Assembly: GCA_040779335.1 (NCBI GenBank)
Contig: JBFONV010000004.1
Span: 62,001-126,000 of the forward strand
Length of the DNA stretch: 64,000 bases
From: JBFONV01 sp040779335
GTDB taxonomy: Bacteria > Pseudomonadota > Gammaproteobacteria > Enterobacterales > Alteromonadaceae
Direction: 5' to 3'
A program made the position numbers and the translations under genes. This document shows positions 35,022 to 44,210 of the stretch, one piece after another (position 1 is the first letter of the stretch; every line of letters starts with the position of its first letter). The notes under the pieces are model-generated. The model had not been told where the DNA came from and made no database searches. It saw only the letters and a program-made list of their open reading frames with translations.

Positions 35022-35624
35022 ATGCAGACGTTAAATCCTTTTTTATTGCCAATACTGAGTGAACTTGAGCAATTCTTGGATTGCTCACCGCTAAGCAATG
35101 AACATCAAATAATTAAGCATCTGCAAGACAAGAAAATACCGCCGTTTGATGGTTTTTCACTCGCGCATACCAAAGACTTATTTAGTGCTCATTTTCTTTG
35201 TATGCACGCGCTTTATCATCTAAAACAACAATATCAACACGAGCAAAAGTTCAAGCTCATCATTGAGTCTGTGCGCATACAAAGAATACCGTTAGAAGCG
35301 CGAATATCTGATAATGATGAGTCCCCAAACGCTATTGAAACGATGGATTTGCTCGAGAGTTATTACTTAAATGCAAAACATTACTTTGAAACTCAAGAAG
35401 ATGAAATAAATGACTTGCTCAAGTCTTTTTGGCAAAAGTATCTTGCCCAGAATCATAAAAAAGCGGCGCTTGATATTTTGCAGTTACCCACTCATGCCGA
35501 CGCAAATATGATTAAAGCTCAATATCTGCGTCTCGCGCAAAAGTATCACCCCGACAAAGGCGGTTGTGCAGAAATGTTTAGCAAAATTCGCCAAGCAAAA
35601 ATGGTGCTAGATAAGAGTTTTTAG
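35022..35624 (+). CDS. DnaJ-domain protein of the DNAJ-related type
   Basis: 200 residues. The first 130 match the DNAJ-related N-terminal domain (ILSELEQFLDCSP, HLQDKKIPPFDGFSLAHTKDLFSAHFLCMHALYHLKQQ). The last 60 are a J domain with the catalytic HPD in AQKYHPDKGG. It would stimulate an Hsp70 in the cytosol; the window also encodes a YegD-type Hsp70 far away. The start has a poor ribosome site but no better ATG lies upstream in frame. Confidence 0.87.
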   Translation: MQTLNPFLLPILSELEQFLDCSPLSNEHQIIKHLQDKKIPPFDGFSLAHTKDLFSAHFLCMHALYHLKQQYQHEQKFKLIIESVRIQRIPLEARISDNDESPNAIETMDLLESYYLNAKHYFETQEDEINDLLKSFWQKYLAQNHKKAALDILQLPTHADANMIKAQYLRLAQKYHPDKGGCAEMFSKIRQAKMVLDKSF

Positions 35625-35667
35625 CTGTTGAGCTAAATTAGTTCAGCGTATTTTTATTTTTATCTGA

Positions 35668-36267
35668 TTATTCTTCGTCTAGGATCACAACTCTTATAAT
35701 GGTGATCATTTGTTTTGGCACGGTTGGGTAACCTAGTTGCTCACTGTAACCGACTTCAACTTGTGAGATCGCTTCAAGTATGTCGTCACCTTCGACAACA
35801 TTGCCAAAAACGGCATAGCCCCAGGAACTGCCTGGATTTAAATTGGTATTGTTATTTAAGTTAATAAAAAATTGGTTGGTTGCTGAATGGGCATCGCTTA
35901 GCTGTTTTGCCATCGCAATCGTGCCTTCTTTGTTTTTTAAGCCATTGCCAGATTCATTGAAAATAGGTTCGTCGGGTTGCACTTCACTGTAGTCGGTCAT
36001 AAAACCGCCCGCTTGAATGAGATAGCCTTCTTCAACACGATGAATCAGTGTTTTATCGTATTGTCCTCGAGCCACATAGCCTAAAAAATTATCAACGGTA
36101 ATTTTGGCTCTATATCGGTCAAGTTCGATAACGATATTGCCCATGGAGGTTTCTATTCTAACTTTTGGGGATAAATTACTGGGTTGAATGTATTGCCCTT
36201 TAGTGTTCGCAGCGAGTAGTTGAAACGACATCAAAACAGTAAGTATAAGTAAGGGAACTCTAATCAC
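35668..36267 (-). CDS. Periplasmic cyclophilin-type peptidylprolyl isomerase
   Basis: 199 residues with a signal peptide (LLILTVLMSFQLLAAN) and a GTG start preceded by AAGG. Cyclophilin motifs are TSMGNIVIELDRYRAKITVDNFLGYV, IHRVEEGYLIQAGGF and NQFFINLNNNTNLNPGSS. It catalyses prolyl cis-trans isomerisation, helping proteins fold in the periplasm, and corresponds to PpiA-type enzymes. It is convergent with the DnaJ-domain gene. Confidence 0.92.
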   Translation of the reverse strand: MIRVPLLILTVLMSFQLLAANTKGQYIQPSNLSPKVRIETSMGNIVIELDRYRAKITVDNFLGYVARGQYDKTLIHRVEEGYLIQAGGFMTDYSEVQPDEPIFNESGNGLKNKEGTIAMAKQLSDAHSATNQFFINLNNNTNLNPGSSWGYAVFGNVVEGDDILEAISQVEVGYSEQLGYPTVPKQMITIIRVVILDEE

Positions 36268-36542
36268 ATCAGTACCTTTTTTAGAAGAGCAATAGGAGAA
36301 AAATATTACTTATTTTAACAGCTCTTTGTTTTACAAATCAAAGGGGCGAAGTTATTGGCTTTACAATTAGTAGTTAGAAATTAGCTGTTAGCCTTTAGTA
36401 AATCGTCTTTAGCTAACGATATCGCCGTAATAAGGTTTTATTTCAGAAGATGCTTTTATATTGGAAATAGCCTACGCTTAAATGCAGATACTAAGGTTGA
36501 ACAACCTTAATTTTGATTAAGAAATAATGAGAGTGTATCGAT

Positions 36543-37328
36543 ATGCTAAGCGGATTGCGGTCTAGCATTTTTTTATTACTGCTAGTGTTACCTCGAGTTA
36601 ACGCTCAAGAGCTAATACATATCACCAATGGAGAATGGCCGCCTTATTTGTCTCAAAGTCTACCTGGATTTGGCTTGGCTTCTCAAATTGTAAAAGAAGC
36701 ATTTGAGGCCGAGAACATTAAAGTGAAGTGGCTTTTTGCACCTTGGGCACGCTCATACGAATTAGCGAAAAATGAAAATCAATGGTACGCGTCAGCGGTT
36801 TGGTCAGACGCTCCTGATGCACGGCAACATTTTCATTTTAGTGATGAAGTCATCACAACGAGTAATGTTTTTTATTATCGTAAAGATCATGACTTTGATT
36901 GGCAGTCTTTTTATGATCTTAATGGTAAGGTTATTGGGGTTACGCGCAATTATAATTATGGAGAAGAGTTTTATAAGGCTATCGCTGAACAAGATGTTGT
37001 CTTGTCAGAGGTGACGTCCGATGAACAAAATTTTTCGATGCTATTAAAAGGACGCATAGATATTTTTGCTAATGATCCTTTGGTGGGGCAGGAGCAAATA
37101 GCCACGTTGTTTAATGCAGCAGAGCAAAGTCAGTTAGTGGCACACCCGAAAAAATTTGCCGAGCGGGGGCTGTATCTTATTATTTCAAAAAATGCGCCAA
37201 ATGGTGAAAAACTCCTAGAAAGATTCAATAAGGGCTTGGCGACATTGAAAAAGCAAGGTCGCCTTAATGCCCTGTATCAGCAGCTTGAATCTGGCTACTA
37301 CAGTGCTAAAAGCAATCCCATTAAGTAA
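36543..37328 (+). CDS. Periplasmic solute-binding protein, SBP_bac_3 type (orphan)
   Basis: 261 residues with a signal peptide (SIFLLLLVLPRVNAQ). It opens ITNGEWPPYLSQSLPGFGLASQIVKEAF, with APWARSYELAKNENQW, then VTRNYNYGEEFYKAI, MLLKGRIDIFANDPLVGQEQI and ERFNKGLATLKKQGRLNALYQQL. It is the nearest relative in this window of the protein at 23818-24579. Both keep the same GRID and C-terminal helix motifs, so they probably arose by duplication. It is convergent with fumC. Confidence 0.83.
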   Translation: MLSGLRSSIFLLLLVLPRVNAQELIHITNGEWPPYLSQSLPGFGLASQIVKEAFEAENIKVKWLFAPWARSYELAKNENQWYASAVWSDAPDARQHFHFSDEVITTSNVFYYRKDHDFDWQSFYDLNGKVIGVTRNYNYGEEFYKAIAEQDVVLSEVTSDEQNFSMLLKGRIDIFANDPLVGQEQIATLFNAAEQSQLVAHPKKFAERGLYLIISKNAPNGEKLLERFNKGLATLKKQGRLNALYQQLESGYYSAKSNPIK

Positions 37329-37402
37329 CCCAAGTAAGTAACCCAGTCAGCAATCCTATTAACTAAACTAGCTATTGAGTGCGTTCTGAAAAATTACTCT
37401 GT

Positions 37403-38824
37403 TTAATTTTCCTTGTCGGGTTTTTCATCCGAATAATTGGCATGTGGCAACGCTAGATGCAATGGATTTAATAACTCGCCTAATTCTTCCTTAGACAACG
37501 AAGTAACTTCAGCGGCAACATCGAGGACGCTGCGTTGCTCCTTAACTGCTCGTTTTGCAATGTTGGCGGCCTGATTATAACCAACAATACTGTTTAATGC
37601 CGTAGCTAATACTGGGTTCAAACTCATGGTACGAGCCAGTTCTGTTTGATTGACGGTAAAATCAGCGAAAACCTTTTCAGTAAGCGCTGAGCAGCCTGTT
37701 GATAGTAACTCAATACTTGCCAATAATTTATCAGCAATGAGTGGCAGCATAACGTTGAGTTGGAAATTTCCTGATTGCGCGGCAATGGTTAATGCGCATT
37801 CATTACCGATAATTTCTGCTGCGATCATGGCAACCGCTTCTGGGATCACCGGGTTTACTTTACCAGGCATGATTGACGATCCCGGTTGCAGTGCTTGTAA
37901 CTGTATTTCATTTAATCCCGCGAGTGGACCTGAATTCATCCAACGCACATCATTGGCTATTTTCATTAACGCAACGGCTAAGGTTTTCAAGCTGCCTGCT
38001 AAAGCAAGCGTATGCTCTTGAGCGCTCATATATACCGACGGTGTTGCCGCACTTTTCCACGGTATCCCATCTTGGGTACTAAGGTGCTGGCAAAGTTTTT
38101 TAGCAAAATCTCGGTGGGTATTCACACCAGAGCCAACAGCCGTTCCGCCCAGTGGTAACGTATACAGTAAAATTTCTTGTTGGCTAATGCGCAACATTGC
38201 CTGTTCCAATTGCACTCGCCAGCAGCGAAACTCCTGTCCCAGCGTTATGGGCATGGCGTCCATTAAATGGGTCCGGCCCGTTTTAACCTGTAGATTAAAA
38301 CGATTTTCATTATCTTTTAATGTGCTAATCAATGCTGTTAATGCCGGATAGAGCTGTGCTTTAAGCAAGCGCACTGCACTTAGCGAAATGGCACTAGGTA
38401 CCACGTCGTTACTACTTTGTCCCATATTTACATGATCGTTTGGGTGGACGTTTTGCTTGATGCTTTGGCTCGCCAGTGTCGCAATAACCTCATTAACATT
38501 CATGTTGGTACTGGTACCTGAGCCCGTTTGAAACAAATCCAGTGGAAACTGCTCAGCAAAATCAAGGTTTTTGCTAAGATCGGAAGCGGCCAAAATAGCT
38601 TTACTGATGGTGTTGTCTAATAGCCCCAGCTCTGCATTAATAAATGCGGCGTGAGCCTTAATATCAATAATAGCGTTCAGTGTTTGCGCAGGAAATCGTC
38701 GTTGAGAAAATTGAAAGTTATTATGAGCACGTTGAGTTTGTGCCTGATAAAGCGCATTTTTGGGCACAACAACGTCGCCCATGCTATCCGTTTCAGTGCG
38801 ATATTTTGATGCAGATTTTTTCAT
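37403..38824 (-). CDS. fumC: Class II fumarate hydratase
   Basis: 473 residues from an ATG at 38824 with AGGG 9 bp upstream. A longer frame to 38884 would add 20 hydrophobic residues unlike FumC. Class II fumarase motifs are TETDSMGDVVVP at the N-terminus, GSGTSTNMNVNEVIA, GRTHLMDAMPITLGQEF and the mobile active-site loop GSSIMPGKVNPVIPE. It interconverts fumarate and malate in the TCA cycle without an iron-sulfur cluster, which suits oxidative or metal stress. The C-terminus is normal in length. Confidence 0.94.
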   Translation of the reverse strand: MKKSASKYRTETDSMGDVVVPKNALYQAQTQRAHNNFQFSQRRFPAQTLNAIIDIKAHAAFINAELGLLDNTISKAILAASDLSKNLDFAEQFPLDLFQTGSGTSTNMNVNEVIATLASQSIKQNVHPNDHVNMGQSSNDVVPSAISLSAVRLLKAQLYPALTALISTLKDNENRFNLQVKTGRTHLMDAMPITLGQEFRCWRVQLEQAMLRISQQEILLYTLPLGGTAVGSGVNTHRDFAKKLCQHLSTQDGIPWKSAATPSVYMSAQEHTLALAGSLKTLAVALMKIANDVRWMNSGPLAGLNEIQLQALQPGSSIMPGKVNPVIPEAVAMIAAEIIGNECALTIAAQSGNFQLNVMLPLIADKLLASIELLSTGCSALTEKVFADFTVNQTELARTMSLNPVLATALNSIVGYNQAANIAKRAVKEQRSVLDVAAEVTSLSKEELGELLNPLHLALPHANYSDEKPDKEN

Positions 38825-39102
38825 TTTGACAAGCCCTATGACAACTGTCGATAGTAAAACAATAGCATCTAATGGCAATAGCATTAGTTAAATGTCGATG
38901 TTAAAAGGTTTGAGCATAAGAATATTACGGCCAATGATTTTGTTGAGGCTGGGGAATCGTTACTTTGCAGTAATGAAGCAAAACAATATATAGATAAAGT
39001 TATTAAATAAAATTTATATTTTACAATAGGGTAACAACTTAACATCAAGTGAAGACTGATCGCTATTTATGCAGGCATTACCATTAAGCGGTGGCTCAAA
39101 TG

Positions 39103-40005
39103 TTAATTTAATGCGCTATGGCTGAGCAAATTATTTGCAAGTAAATCAATAAAGCTTCTCACTTTAGCTGACGATAACCGATCTTCTCGATGGACTATAT
39201 TAATCGGCAGTGATGGTTGTTCAAAAGCTGCTAGTATTATTTTTAGGCTACCAGATGCTAACTGTTCAGCGACTTGATAGGAAATTATTCGGGTAATACC
39301 AAAGCCAGCTTCTGCGGCGGAAATAGCGGCATGGTTTGTTGTTACTTTCAGACGAGATTTTAGCTGTTGATTAAATGTTTTGCCGTTATCAACAAATTTC
39401 CACTCGGGGTTTAAGCTACCTGATTGCGCTTCAATAGTGGCATGTTGGCTTAATTCAGAAAAATGTTGGGGGATACCGTTACGAGCAAGGTACTCAGGTG
39501 AAGCGACTAATACCAAACGAACTGCACCTACTTTTTTAGCTCGCATTGACGAATCTGGTAATTCGCCAATGCGCACACCTACATCGTAACCTTCTTCTAA
39601 CAGGTTAACCACGCGGTCTAAGAAAACCGCGTTAATGTTTGTTTTCGAATACTTATTTAAGTATTCAATAACGGAAGGCATCACAAATAATTGACCAAAA
39701 AGCACTGGAGCAGTAACTGTAATTTGGCCTTGTGGTGTGGCATTAATACCTTGTGCTGCTTCATTAGCTAATTGGATGTCGTTAAGAATACGCCTGATGT
39801 CGTCTAAGTATCGATGGCCAGCGTCAGTGACTCGAACATAACGGGTAGTGCGATTAAACAACTTTACGCCTATACGATTTTCTAAAGTGGCAATAGCGCG
39901 CGTGACCGTAGGGGGAGACATGGCTAAACGACGACTTGCGGCCGCAAAGCCTTGTTCTTCAGCTACGGCAACAAAAACGTTCATCAGTTGAATTTGATCT
40001 AACAT
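39103..40005 (-). CDS. LysR-family regulator
   Basis: 300 residues. Residues 1-60 are the LysR helix-turn-helix (LMNVFVAVAEEQGFAAASRRLAMSPPTVTRAIATLENRIGVKLF, in two pieces), followed by the linker helix and a two-lobe effector domain (TVTAPVLFGQLFVMPSVIEYL). The HTH type, with S-P-P-T-V-T-R, matches the large AaeR/DmlR-like subgroup. It is divergent from the AhpD-like operon with a 126-bp shared promoter region, so it most likely controls that operon and itself. Confidence 0.9.
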   Translation of the reverse strand: MLDQIQLMNVFVAVAEEQGFAAASRRLAMSPPTVTRAIATLENRIGVKLFNRTTRYVRVTDAGHRYLDDIRRILNDIQLANEAAQGINATPQGQITVTAPVLFGQLFVMPSVIEYLNKYSKTNINAVFLDRVVNLLEEGYDVGVRIGELPDSSMRAKKVGAVRLVLVASPEYLARNGIPQHFSELSQHATIEAQSGSLNPEWKFVDNGKTFNQQLKSRLKVTTNHAAISAAEAGFGITRIISYQVAEQLASGSLKIILAAFEQPSLPINIVHREDRLSSAKVRSFIDLLANNLLSHSALN

Positions 40006-40131
40006 TGATTATTCCACTTTATGAAATAATCAATTGTATATTGCGGGTATTCTTAATGAAAGTGTTTTGTTGCACACTAGCACCATCCTTGAATAGGAAC
40101 GTAAACAACATTTTAACTTTAAGAGGAATTC

Positions 40132-40680
40132 ATGATGAGTCGTATTAACTTAGTAACCGCAGAGCAAGCCAATGAACAACAACAAGCTTTGTATACAGCA
40201 ATTGAACAGCAACTAGGTATGGTGCCCAATTTTTTAAAAGTATTTGCTAATTCTCCTGCGGCATTAACTGCATTTTTAGGTTTGCACACTATTGCAAACG
40301 CAGGCGAATTAGATGGTAAAACCAAAGAACGCATTGCCTTAGGTTTAGCTGAACAAAATGCCTGTCAATACTGTGTATCTGCGCATACTGCCATAGGTAA
40401 GAGTGCTGGTTTAACTGGTGATGAAATGATGGCTAACCGTGCTGGCAGCAGTCAAGATGCCAAAGCGGCAGTTGCAGTGAAGTTTGCCCGTTCATTAGCT
40501 GAAAATAATGGCGAAGTTACCACTGCCGAATTATTAGAAATCCGTAATGCAGGCTATTCTGATGCTGAAATAGTTGAGATTATTACGCATGTCGGCATGA
40601 ATGTATTAACCAACATCTTGGGTAAAGCAAGTCGCGTAGAAATTGACTTTCCAACTGTTGAATTAAAACAAGCGTCTTAA
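40132..40680 (+). CDS. Carboxymuconolactone-decarboxylase-family (AhpD-like) protein
   Basis: 182 residues. It has the CMD-domain signature TKERIALGLAEQNACQYCVSAHTAIGKSAG with a redox CxxC (CQYC) and the conserved His two residues after Ser, as in AhpD. The opening SRINLVTAEQANEQQQALYTAIEQQLGMVPNFLKVFANSP is the peroxidase-related form. It probably reduces peroxides or acts as an alkylhydroperoxidase-like thiol enzyme in the cytosol. GAGG precedes the two adjacent ATG codons. It is first of a three-gene operon under the divergent LysR gene. Confidence 0.88.
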   Translation: MMSRINLVTAEQANEQQQALYTAIEQQLGMVPNFLKVFANSPAALTAFLGLHTIANAGELDGKTKERIALGLAEQNACQYCVSAHTAIGKSAGLTGDEMMANRAGSSQDAKAAVAVKFARSLAENNGEVTTAELLEIRNAGYSDAEIVEIITHVGMNVLTNILGKASRVEIDFPTVELKQAS

Positions 40681-40698
40681 ATCATATTAACAATAAGT

Positions 40699-40722
40699 AA
40701 AAGAGGAGCCAGTTCCTCTTTT
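40699..40722 (+). terminator. Terminator-like hairpin inside the LysR-controlled operon
   Basis: AAAAGAGGA (40699-40707), loop of six bases, TCCTCTTTT (40714-40722). It has nine paired bases and a T-rich right arm. It lies between the AhpD-like gene and the fusion gene, so it may lower downstream expression rather than end the transcript. Confidence 0.55.
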
Positions 40723-40754
40723 ATCTTAAGTAAACGATAGTGTAAGGAATTATC

Positions 40755-42338
40755 ATGGCTCACCAATATGCAAAAATTGCTTTTACTAAAACGGTTAGGC
40801 AAGTCCAAAGTGAACAAAATAGCCGTTCAGGTTATGCGAGTATGGATGTTGGTGCAGATTATAATTATTTGCTCTCGCAAGCCGAAGCTGATTTTATTGC
40901 TCAGCGTGACAGTTTTTATATGGCGAGCGTTAGTGAAACCAATTGGCCATACGTACAACATAGAGGCGGGGCAAAAGGTTTTCTAAAAGTTATTGATGAG
41001 AACACCCTAGGTTTCGCAGACTTTAAGGGTAATCGTCAGTATGTCAGTACAGGAAATTTTAGGACTAACGATCGTGTCTCGATTATCTTAATGGATTACC
41101 CCAATCGTAGACGTTTAAAGATTTTAGGACATATTAGCTTAGTCGATGAGCAAGACTGGCAAACGTTAGCATTGTTAGAAGATGATAGTTACCGAGCAAC
41201 GGTCGAACGCGGCTTTATCATCAAACTAGATGCTTTTGACTGGAACTGTCCGCAGCATATAACCCCAAGATATAACGAAGCTGAGTTGTCTGCGTTAATT
41301 GACCCTCTGCAACAAAAAGTAGACATATTAACGGCTCAGTTAGCAGATAATAAACCACAACAAGCCATTAAAGCGTTAGGTGATGGTGAGCTCGCATTAG
41401 TTATTTCTGGTGTTCGTCAGTTAACACCTGAAATCAGAGCTTATGAATTAAGAGCACTAGATGGTGAAGCCTTGCCTGTTATTTCTGCGGGCTCACATAT
41501 TAAAGTGCCTGTTCAGTTAGCCGACAAGAAAATTGTTTGGCGGCATTATTCAATTAGTAGTAACCCAAGTAGAACCGATTGCTATGAAATATCGGTAAAA
41601 AAGGAATCACACGGCCGTGGTGGTTCGCAAGCGATTCACCAAATATATCAATTAGGTTTAATACTTAATTGCCCGTTACCTGAAAATTTCTTTCCATTAG
41701 TGGAAAGTACTCAACATACCGTGTTAATTGCCGCAGGTATCGGGATCACGCCAATAAAATCAATGGCGTTAGCATTACTGCAAAATAACGCATCTTTTGA
41801 AGTGCACTACGCTGGTCGTGCAATACACCAAATGGCATACAGAGATAGGCTAATCAGACAACTGGATGAAAAACTGCACTTATATTCGTCTAAGGAAGGT
41901 AGCAAGCTTTCGTTGGAAAGGTTAATTCAAAACACTACGCCTAATACTCATTATTATTTCTGTGGTCCTAACTCTATGCTAAATGATTTTAAAAAGTTAG
42001 CGTTAGAGAACGGTATACCAAACGAAAACATTCATTATGAGCAATTTTCTTCAGCTGTCTCGACATCAGCACAAGCGTGCAAATTAATTTTAAAAAAATC
42101 TAATCTTGAGCTGGAAGTAAGCAAGGATCAATCTCTTTTGGATGCCATATTAGCCGCAGATATTAATGTCCCTTACAGCTGTAAAACTGGCGCGTGTAAA
42201 AGTTGCGTTATACAAGTGGACTCGAATAGTGCTATTGAGCATTTAGATAACTGCTTAACCGAGCAAGAAAGAGCGGTGGGGAAAATGTGCCTTTGTGTTT
42301 CAAGGCCAACATCAAAAGAAATAACCATAGATATTTGA
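40755..42338 (+). CDS. PNPOx-like / FAD-NAD(P)H reductase / 2Fe-2S ferredoxin fusion
   Basis: 527 residues. Residues 30-190 are a pyridoxamine-phosphate-oxidase-like FMN-binding split barrel (DFIAQRDSFYMASVSETNWPYVQHRGG; GNRQYVSTGNF; DYPNRRRLKILGHI). Residues about 210-440 are a flavin reductase of the ferredoxin-NADP type (WRHYSISSNPS; IAAGIGITPIKSMA; YYFCGPNSML). The last 85 are a plant-type ferredoxin with C476, C481, C484 and a Cys at 512 or 514. So FMN, FAD and an iron-sulfur cluster are on one chain, fed by NAD(P)H. The substrate is unknown; the AhpD-like neighbour suggests oxidant or aromatic-compound handling. AGGA precedes the ATG. Confidence 0.88.
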   Translation: MAHQYAKIAFTKTVRQVQSEQNSRSGYASMDVGADYNYLLSQAEADFIAQRDSFYMASVSETNWPYVQHRGGAKGFLKVIDENTLGFADFKGNRQYVSTGNFRTNDRVSIILMDYPNRRRLKILGHISLVDEQDWQTLALLEDDSYRATVERGFIIKLDAFDWNCPQHITPRYNEAELSALIDPLQQKVDILTAQLADNKPQQAIKALGDGELALVISGVRQLTPEIRAYELRALDGEALPVISAGSHIKVPVQLADKKIVWRHYSISSNPSRTDCYEISVKKESHGRGGSQAIHQIYQLGLILNCPLPENFFPLVESTQHTVLIAAGIGITPIKSMALALLQNNASFEVHYAGRAIHQMAYRDRLIRQLDEKLHLYSSKEGSKLSLERLIQNTTPNTHYYFCGPNSMLNDFKKLALENGIPNENIHYEQFSSAVSTSAQACKLILKKSNLELEVSKDQSLLDAILAADINVPYSCKTGACKSCVIQVDSNSAIEHLDNCLTEQERAVGKMCLCVSRPTSKEITIDI

Positions 42339-42368
42339 CTATAAAAAACTGTAAAGAAGGAACAATAC

Positions 42369-42857
42369 ATGACAATTGATTTAACACTCGAAGAGGTTCG
42401 TCACCCATTACCAAGTTTTACTGTTGAATCTGCAAAGGAAAAAATACGCAAAGCCGAAGATGCTTGGAATTCCAAAAATCCGGAGATAGTTGCCAGCGCT
42501 TATACGCTGAGCAGTCAATGGCGTAATCGTGACAAGTTTATTCAAGGTCGACGGGCGATAGTCTCTTTCCTGACTGAAAAGTGGCAGCGAGAAAGTCACT
42601 ATAAACTGGTGAAGGAACTTTGGGCTGTATATGAAAATAGAATTGCGGTTAGGTTTGCTTACGAATGGCAGCATCAATCAGGGCAATGGTATCGATCCTA
42701 TGGTAATGAAAACTGGCAATTTAGTGCTAAAGGTTTAATGGAGCAACGACATGCCAGTATTAATGATGTAGCAATAACGGCAAGTGAACGAAAATTTTTG
42801 TGGGAGGGCGATATAAGACCACACGACTACCCAAGTCTAACTGAGCTGGGGTTATGA
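42369..42857 (+). CDS. DUF1348 (NTF2-like) protein
   Basis: 162 residues. It fits DUF1348, a SnoaL/NTF2-type fold: AKEKIRKAEDAWNSKNPEIVASAYTLSSQWRNRDKFIQGR, then FLTEKWQRESHYKLVKELW, RIAVRFAYEWQHQSGQWYRSYGNENW and a closing RHASINDV. It is cytosolic with no signal peptide. The start has AAGAAGGA. It is last of the LysR-controlled operon, 30 bp after the fusion gene. The family's substrate is not known. Confidence 0.88.
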   Translation: MTIDLTLEEVRHPLPSFTVESAKEKIRKAEDAWNSKNPEIVASAYTLSSQWRNRDKFIQGRRAIVSFLTEKWQRESHYKLVKELWAVYENRIAVRFAYEWQHQSGQWYRSYGNENWQFSAKGLMEQRHASINDVAITASERKFLWEGDIRPHDYPSLTELGL

Positions 42858-42972
42858 GTTAATAAATCAAACAAGTTAACAAGTACAGTACAACTCCCCG
42901 TAAGCCATTGAAAATTGGCTTATTAGAGTGTTTTTTGCTCTGTTAGTGTTCTATTGGTGATAATCGACAAGT

Positions 42973-43000
42973 AAAAAACGGGGAAGTATGCCCCGTTTTA
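42973..43000. terminator. Bidirectional Rho-independent terminator between convergent genes
   Basis: AAAACGGGG (42975-42983), loop AAGTATG, CCCCGTTTT (42991-42999). It has A and T runs on both sides, serving the DUF1348 operon (+) and the esterase gene (-). Confidence 0.88.
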
Positions 43001-43022
43001 TTGCGTGATTTATTAGTGTCAT

Positions 43023-43943
43023 TTAGTTGCGGTTACCCAGTAAAAAAAGTAACGGTTGATCTAACCGTGCTGCCCACGACTTTTCTGAATGATCTGCACC
43101 GTCAAATTGTAAGGTTAACCAATTTTTATCGGTGTAGCCTTTTACTTTGATCACTTTATCTGCTTGCGCTTGTAATGGCGGATAATATTTGTCTAACGTT
43201 TTGGTGCCATGATCAAAATATAATTTGTGCGATGTTGGTGACGGTAAATGCCCTTGCATATAAGTGTAAAAGGCCTGCGCAACGGGGAGGGTGGTGTCGG
43301 GGTCAATACCCGGCCAATGCGTGGAAATACATGCGGCACCACCAAATATTTCAGGATATTCGCTAATCGCGTACATCGAGATCAGCCCCCCCATGCTAGA
43401 GCCTAAAATAAAAGTATGCTCTTTATCTGAATGCACTGAATAATGCTTGTCGATAAACGGCTTTAGCTCTTGCACCATAAATTTCAGATAATGGTCCGCT
43501 TTTAATGTTTCCTTAAACAGTGGGTGATGTTTGTTGTTGTCGTTGGTGACAATATAATTGATGGCCTTTTGAGGGAAATACTCACTATGTCGTAATTCAC
43601 CGCCGTTATCTATGCCGACAACAATGAAGGGGCGAGTTTTCTGTGTTTGGATCAACTCACTGGCGACTTCATCAATTTGCCATTCTTGTTTATTCCAAGT
43701 CGTTTTGGCATCAAAGAGCATTTGCCCGTCGTGCATGTATAAAACATCGTATTTTTGCTGGTTGGAATATCCGTTGGGTAGCCACACTCTAACCGTGCGT
43801 GCTTGCACATAAGCTGATTCGAACTGTTGGTATACCTCTAATTTGCCACTGCTTACTTGCATATCACTTGGGGAGTGCGCGGCAGCGGCAACCGTTGTTA
43901 ACATTGCGCAGAACGATAATATTACAGACCATAATATTTGCAT
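43023..43943 (-). CDS. Exported esterase of the putative-esterase (Esterase D / PF00756) family
   Basis: 306 residues with a signal peptide (LSFCAMLTTVAAAAHS). Motifs: TVRVWLPNGYSNQQKYDVLYMHDGQMLFD, PFIVVGIDNGGELRHSEYFP, and the nucleophile elbow GSSMGGLIS (Ser), with a late His in QFDGADHSEKSW. The fold is that of enterochelin esterase-like and S-formylglutathione-hydrolase-like enzymes; substrate unknown, acting in the periplasm. It ends at a shared terminator and lies downstream of the TonB receptor gene on the same strand, so a link with sugar uptake is possible. Confidence 0.87.
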   Translation of the reverse strand: MQILWSVILSFCAMLTTVAAAAHSPSDMQVSSGKLEVYQQFESAYVQARTVRVWLPNGYSNQQKYDVLYMHDGQMLFDAKTTWNKQEWQIDEVASELIQTQKTRPFIVVGIDNGGELRHSEYFPQKAINYIVTNDNNKHHPLFKETLKADHYLKFMVQELKPFIDKHYSVHSDKEHTFILGSSMGGLISMYAISEYPEIFGGAACISTHWPGIDPDTTLPVAQAFYTYMQGHLPSPTSHKLYFDHGTKTLDKYYPPLQAQADKVIKVKGYTDKNWLTLQFDGADHSEKSWAARLDQPLLFLLGNRN

Positions 43944-44168
43944 GACTTTCTCAGCATAGGTTTTCTTTAATTACTGACCATAGCAAGATAATAGATAGTT
44001 ACAATGCGTTAGCGATTGAATACGTATTCAACTGCTAACGAGTTATTTAATGGTAAGGAAAGCAATGCGCTTGTTTGATTTATTAATCGCTATTCGCCAT
44101 GAAAAAAGCCAGCAACATTTTGCATGCTACTGGGTATTTATGTTCAGGACGAACGGTATGTCTCAGTG

Positions 44169-44195
44169 ACAGGACGTCTAAGAGCGACGTCCTGT
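44169..44195. repeat. Perfect 10-bp hairpin after the TonB receptor gene
   Basis: ACAGGACGTC (44169-44178) and GACGTCCTGT (44186-44195) form a perfect stem with a 7-base loop, 16 bp past the stop of the receptor gene. The same GACAGGACGTC occurs near 52-62 without its partner arm. There is no strong T run on the receptor strand, so termination is uncertain. Confidence 0.55.
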
Positions 44196-44210
44196 TAAAA
44201 GCGTTTACCG

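Noticed and set aside
35620..35637. TTTAGCT-GTTG-AGCTAAA stem at the end of the DnaJ-domain gene as a terminator
   Set aside because: It overlaps the stop codon, is A/T rich and is followed only by a scattered T-rich stretch; not reliable.
37320..37360. Short AAGTAACCCA repeats between a binding-protein gene and fumC
   Set aside because: Only two imperfect units; no sign of a CRISPR or functional tandem array.
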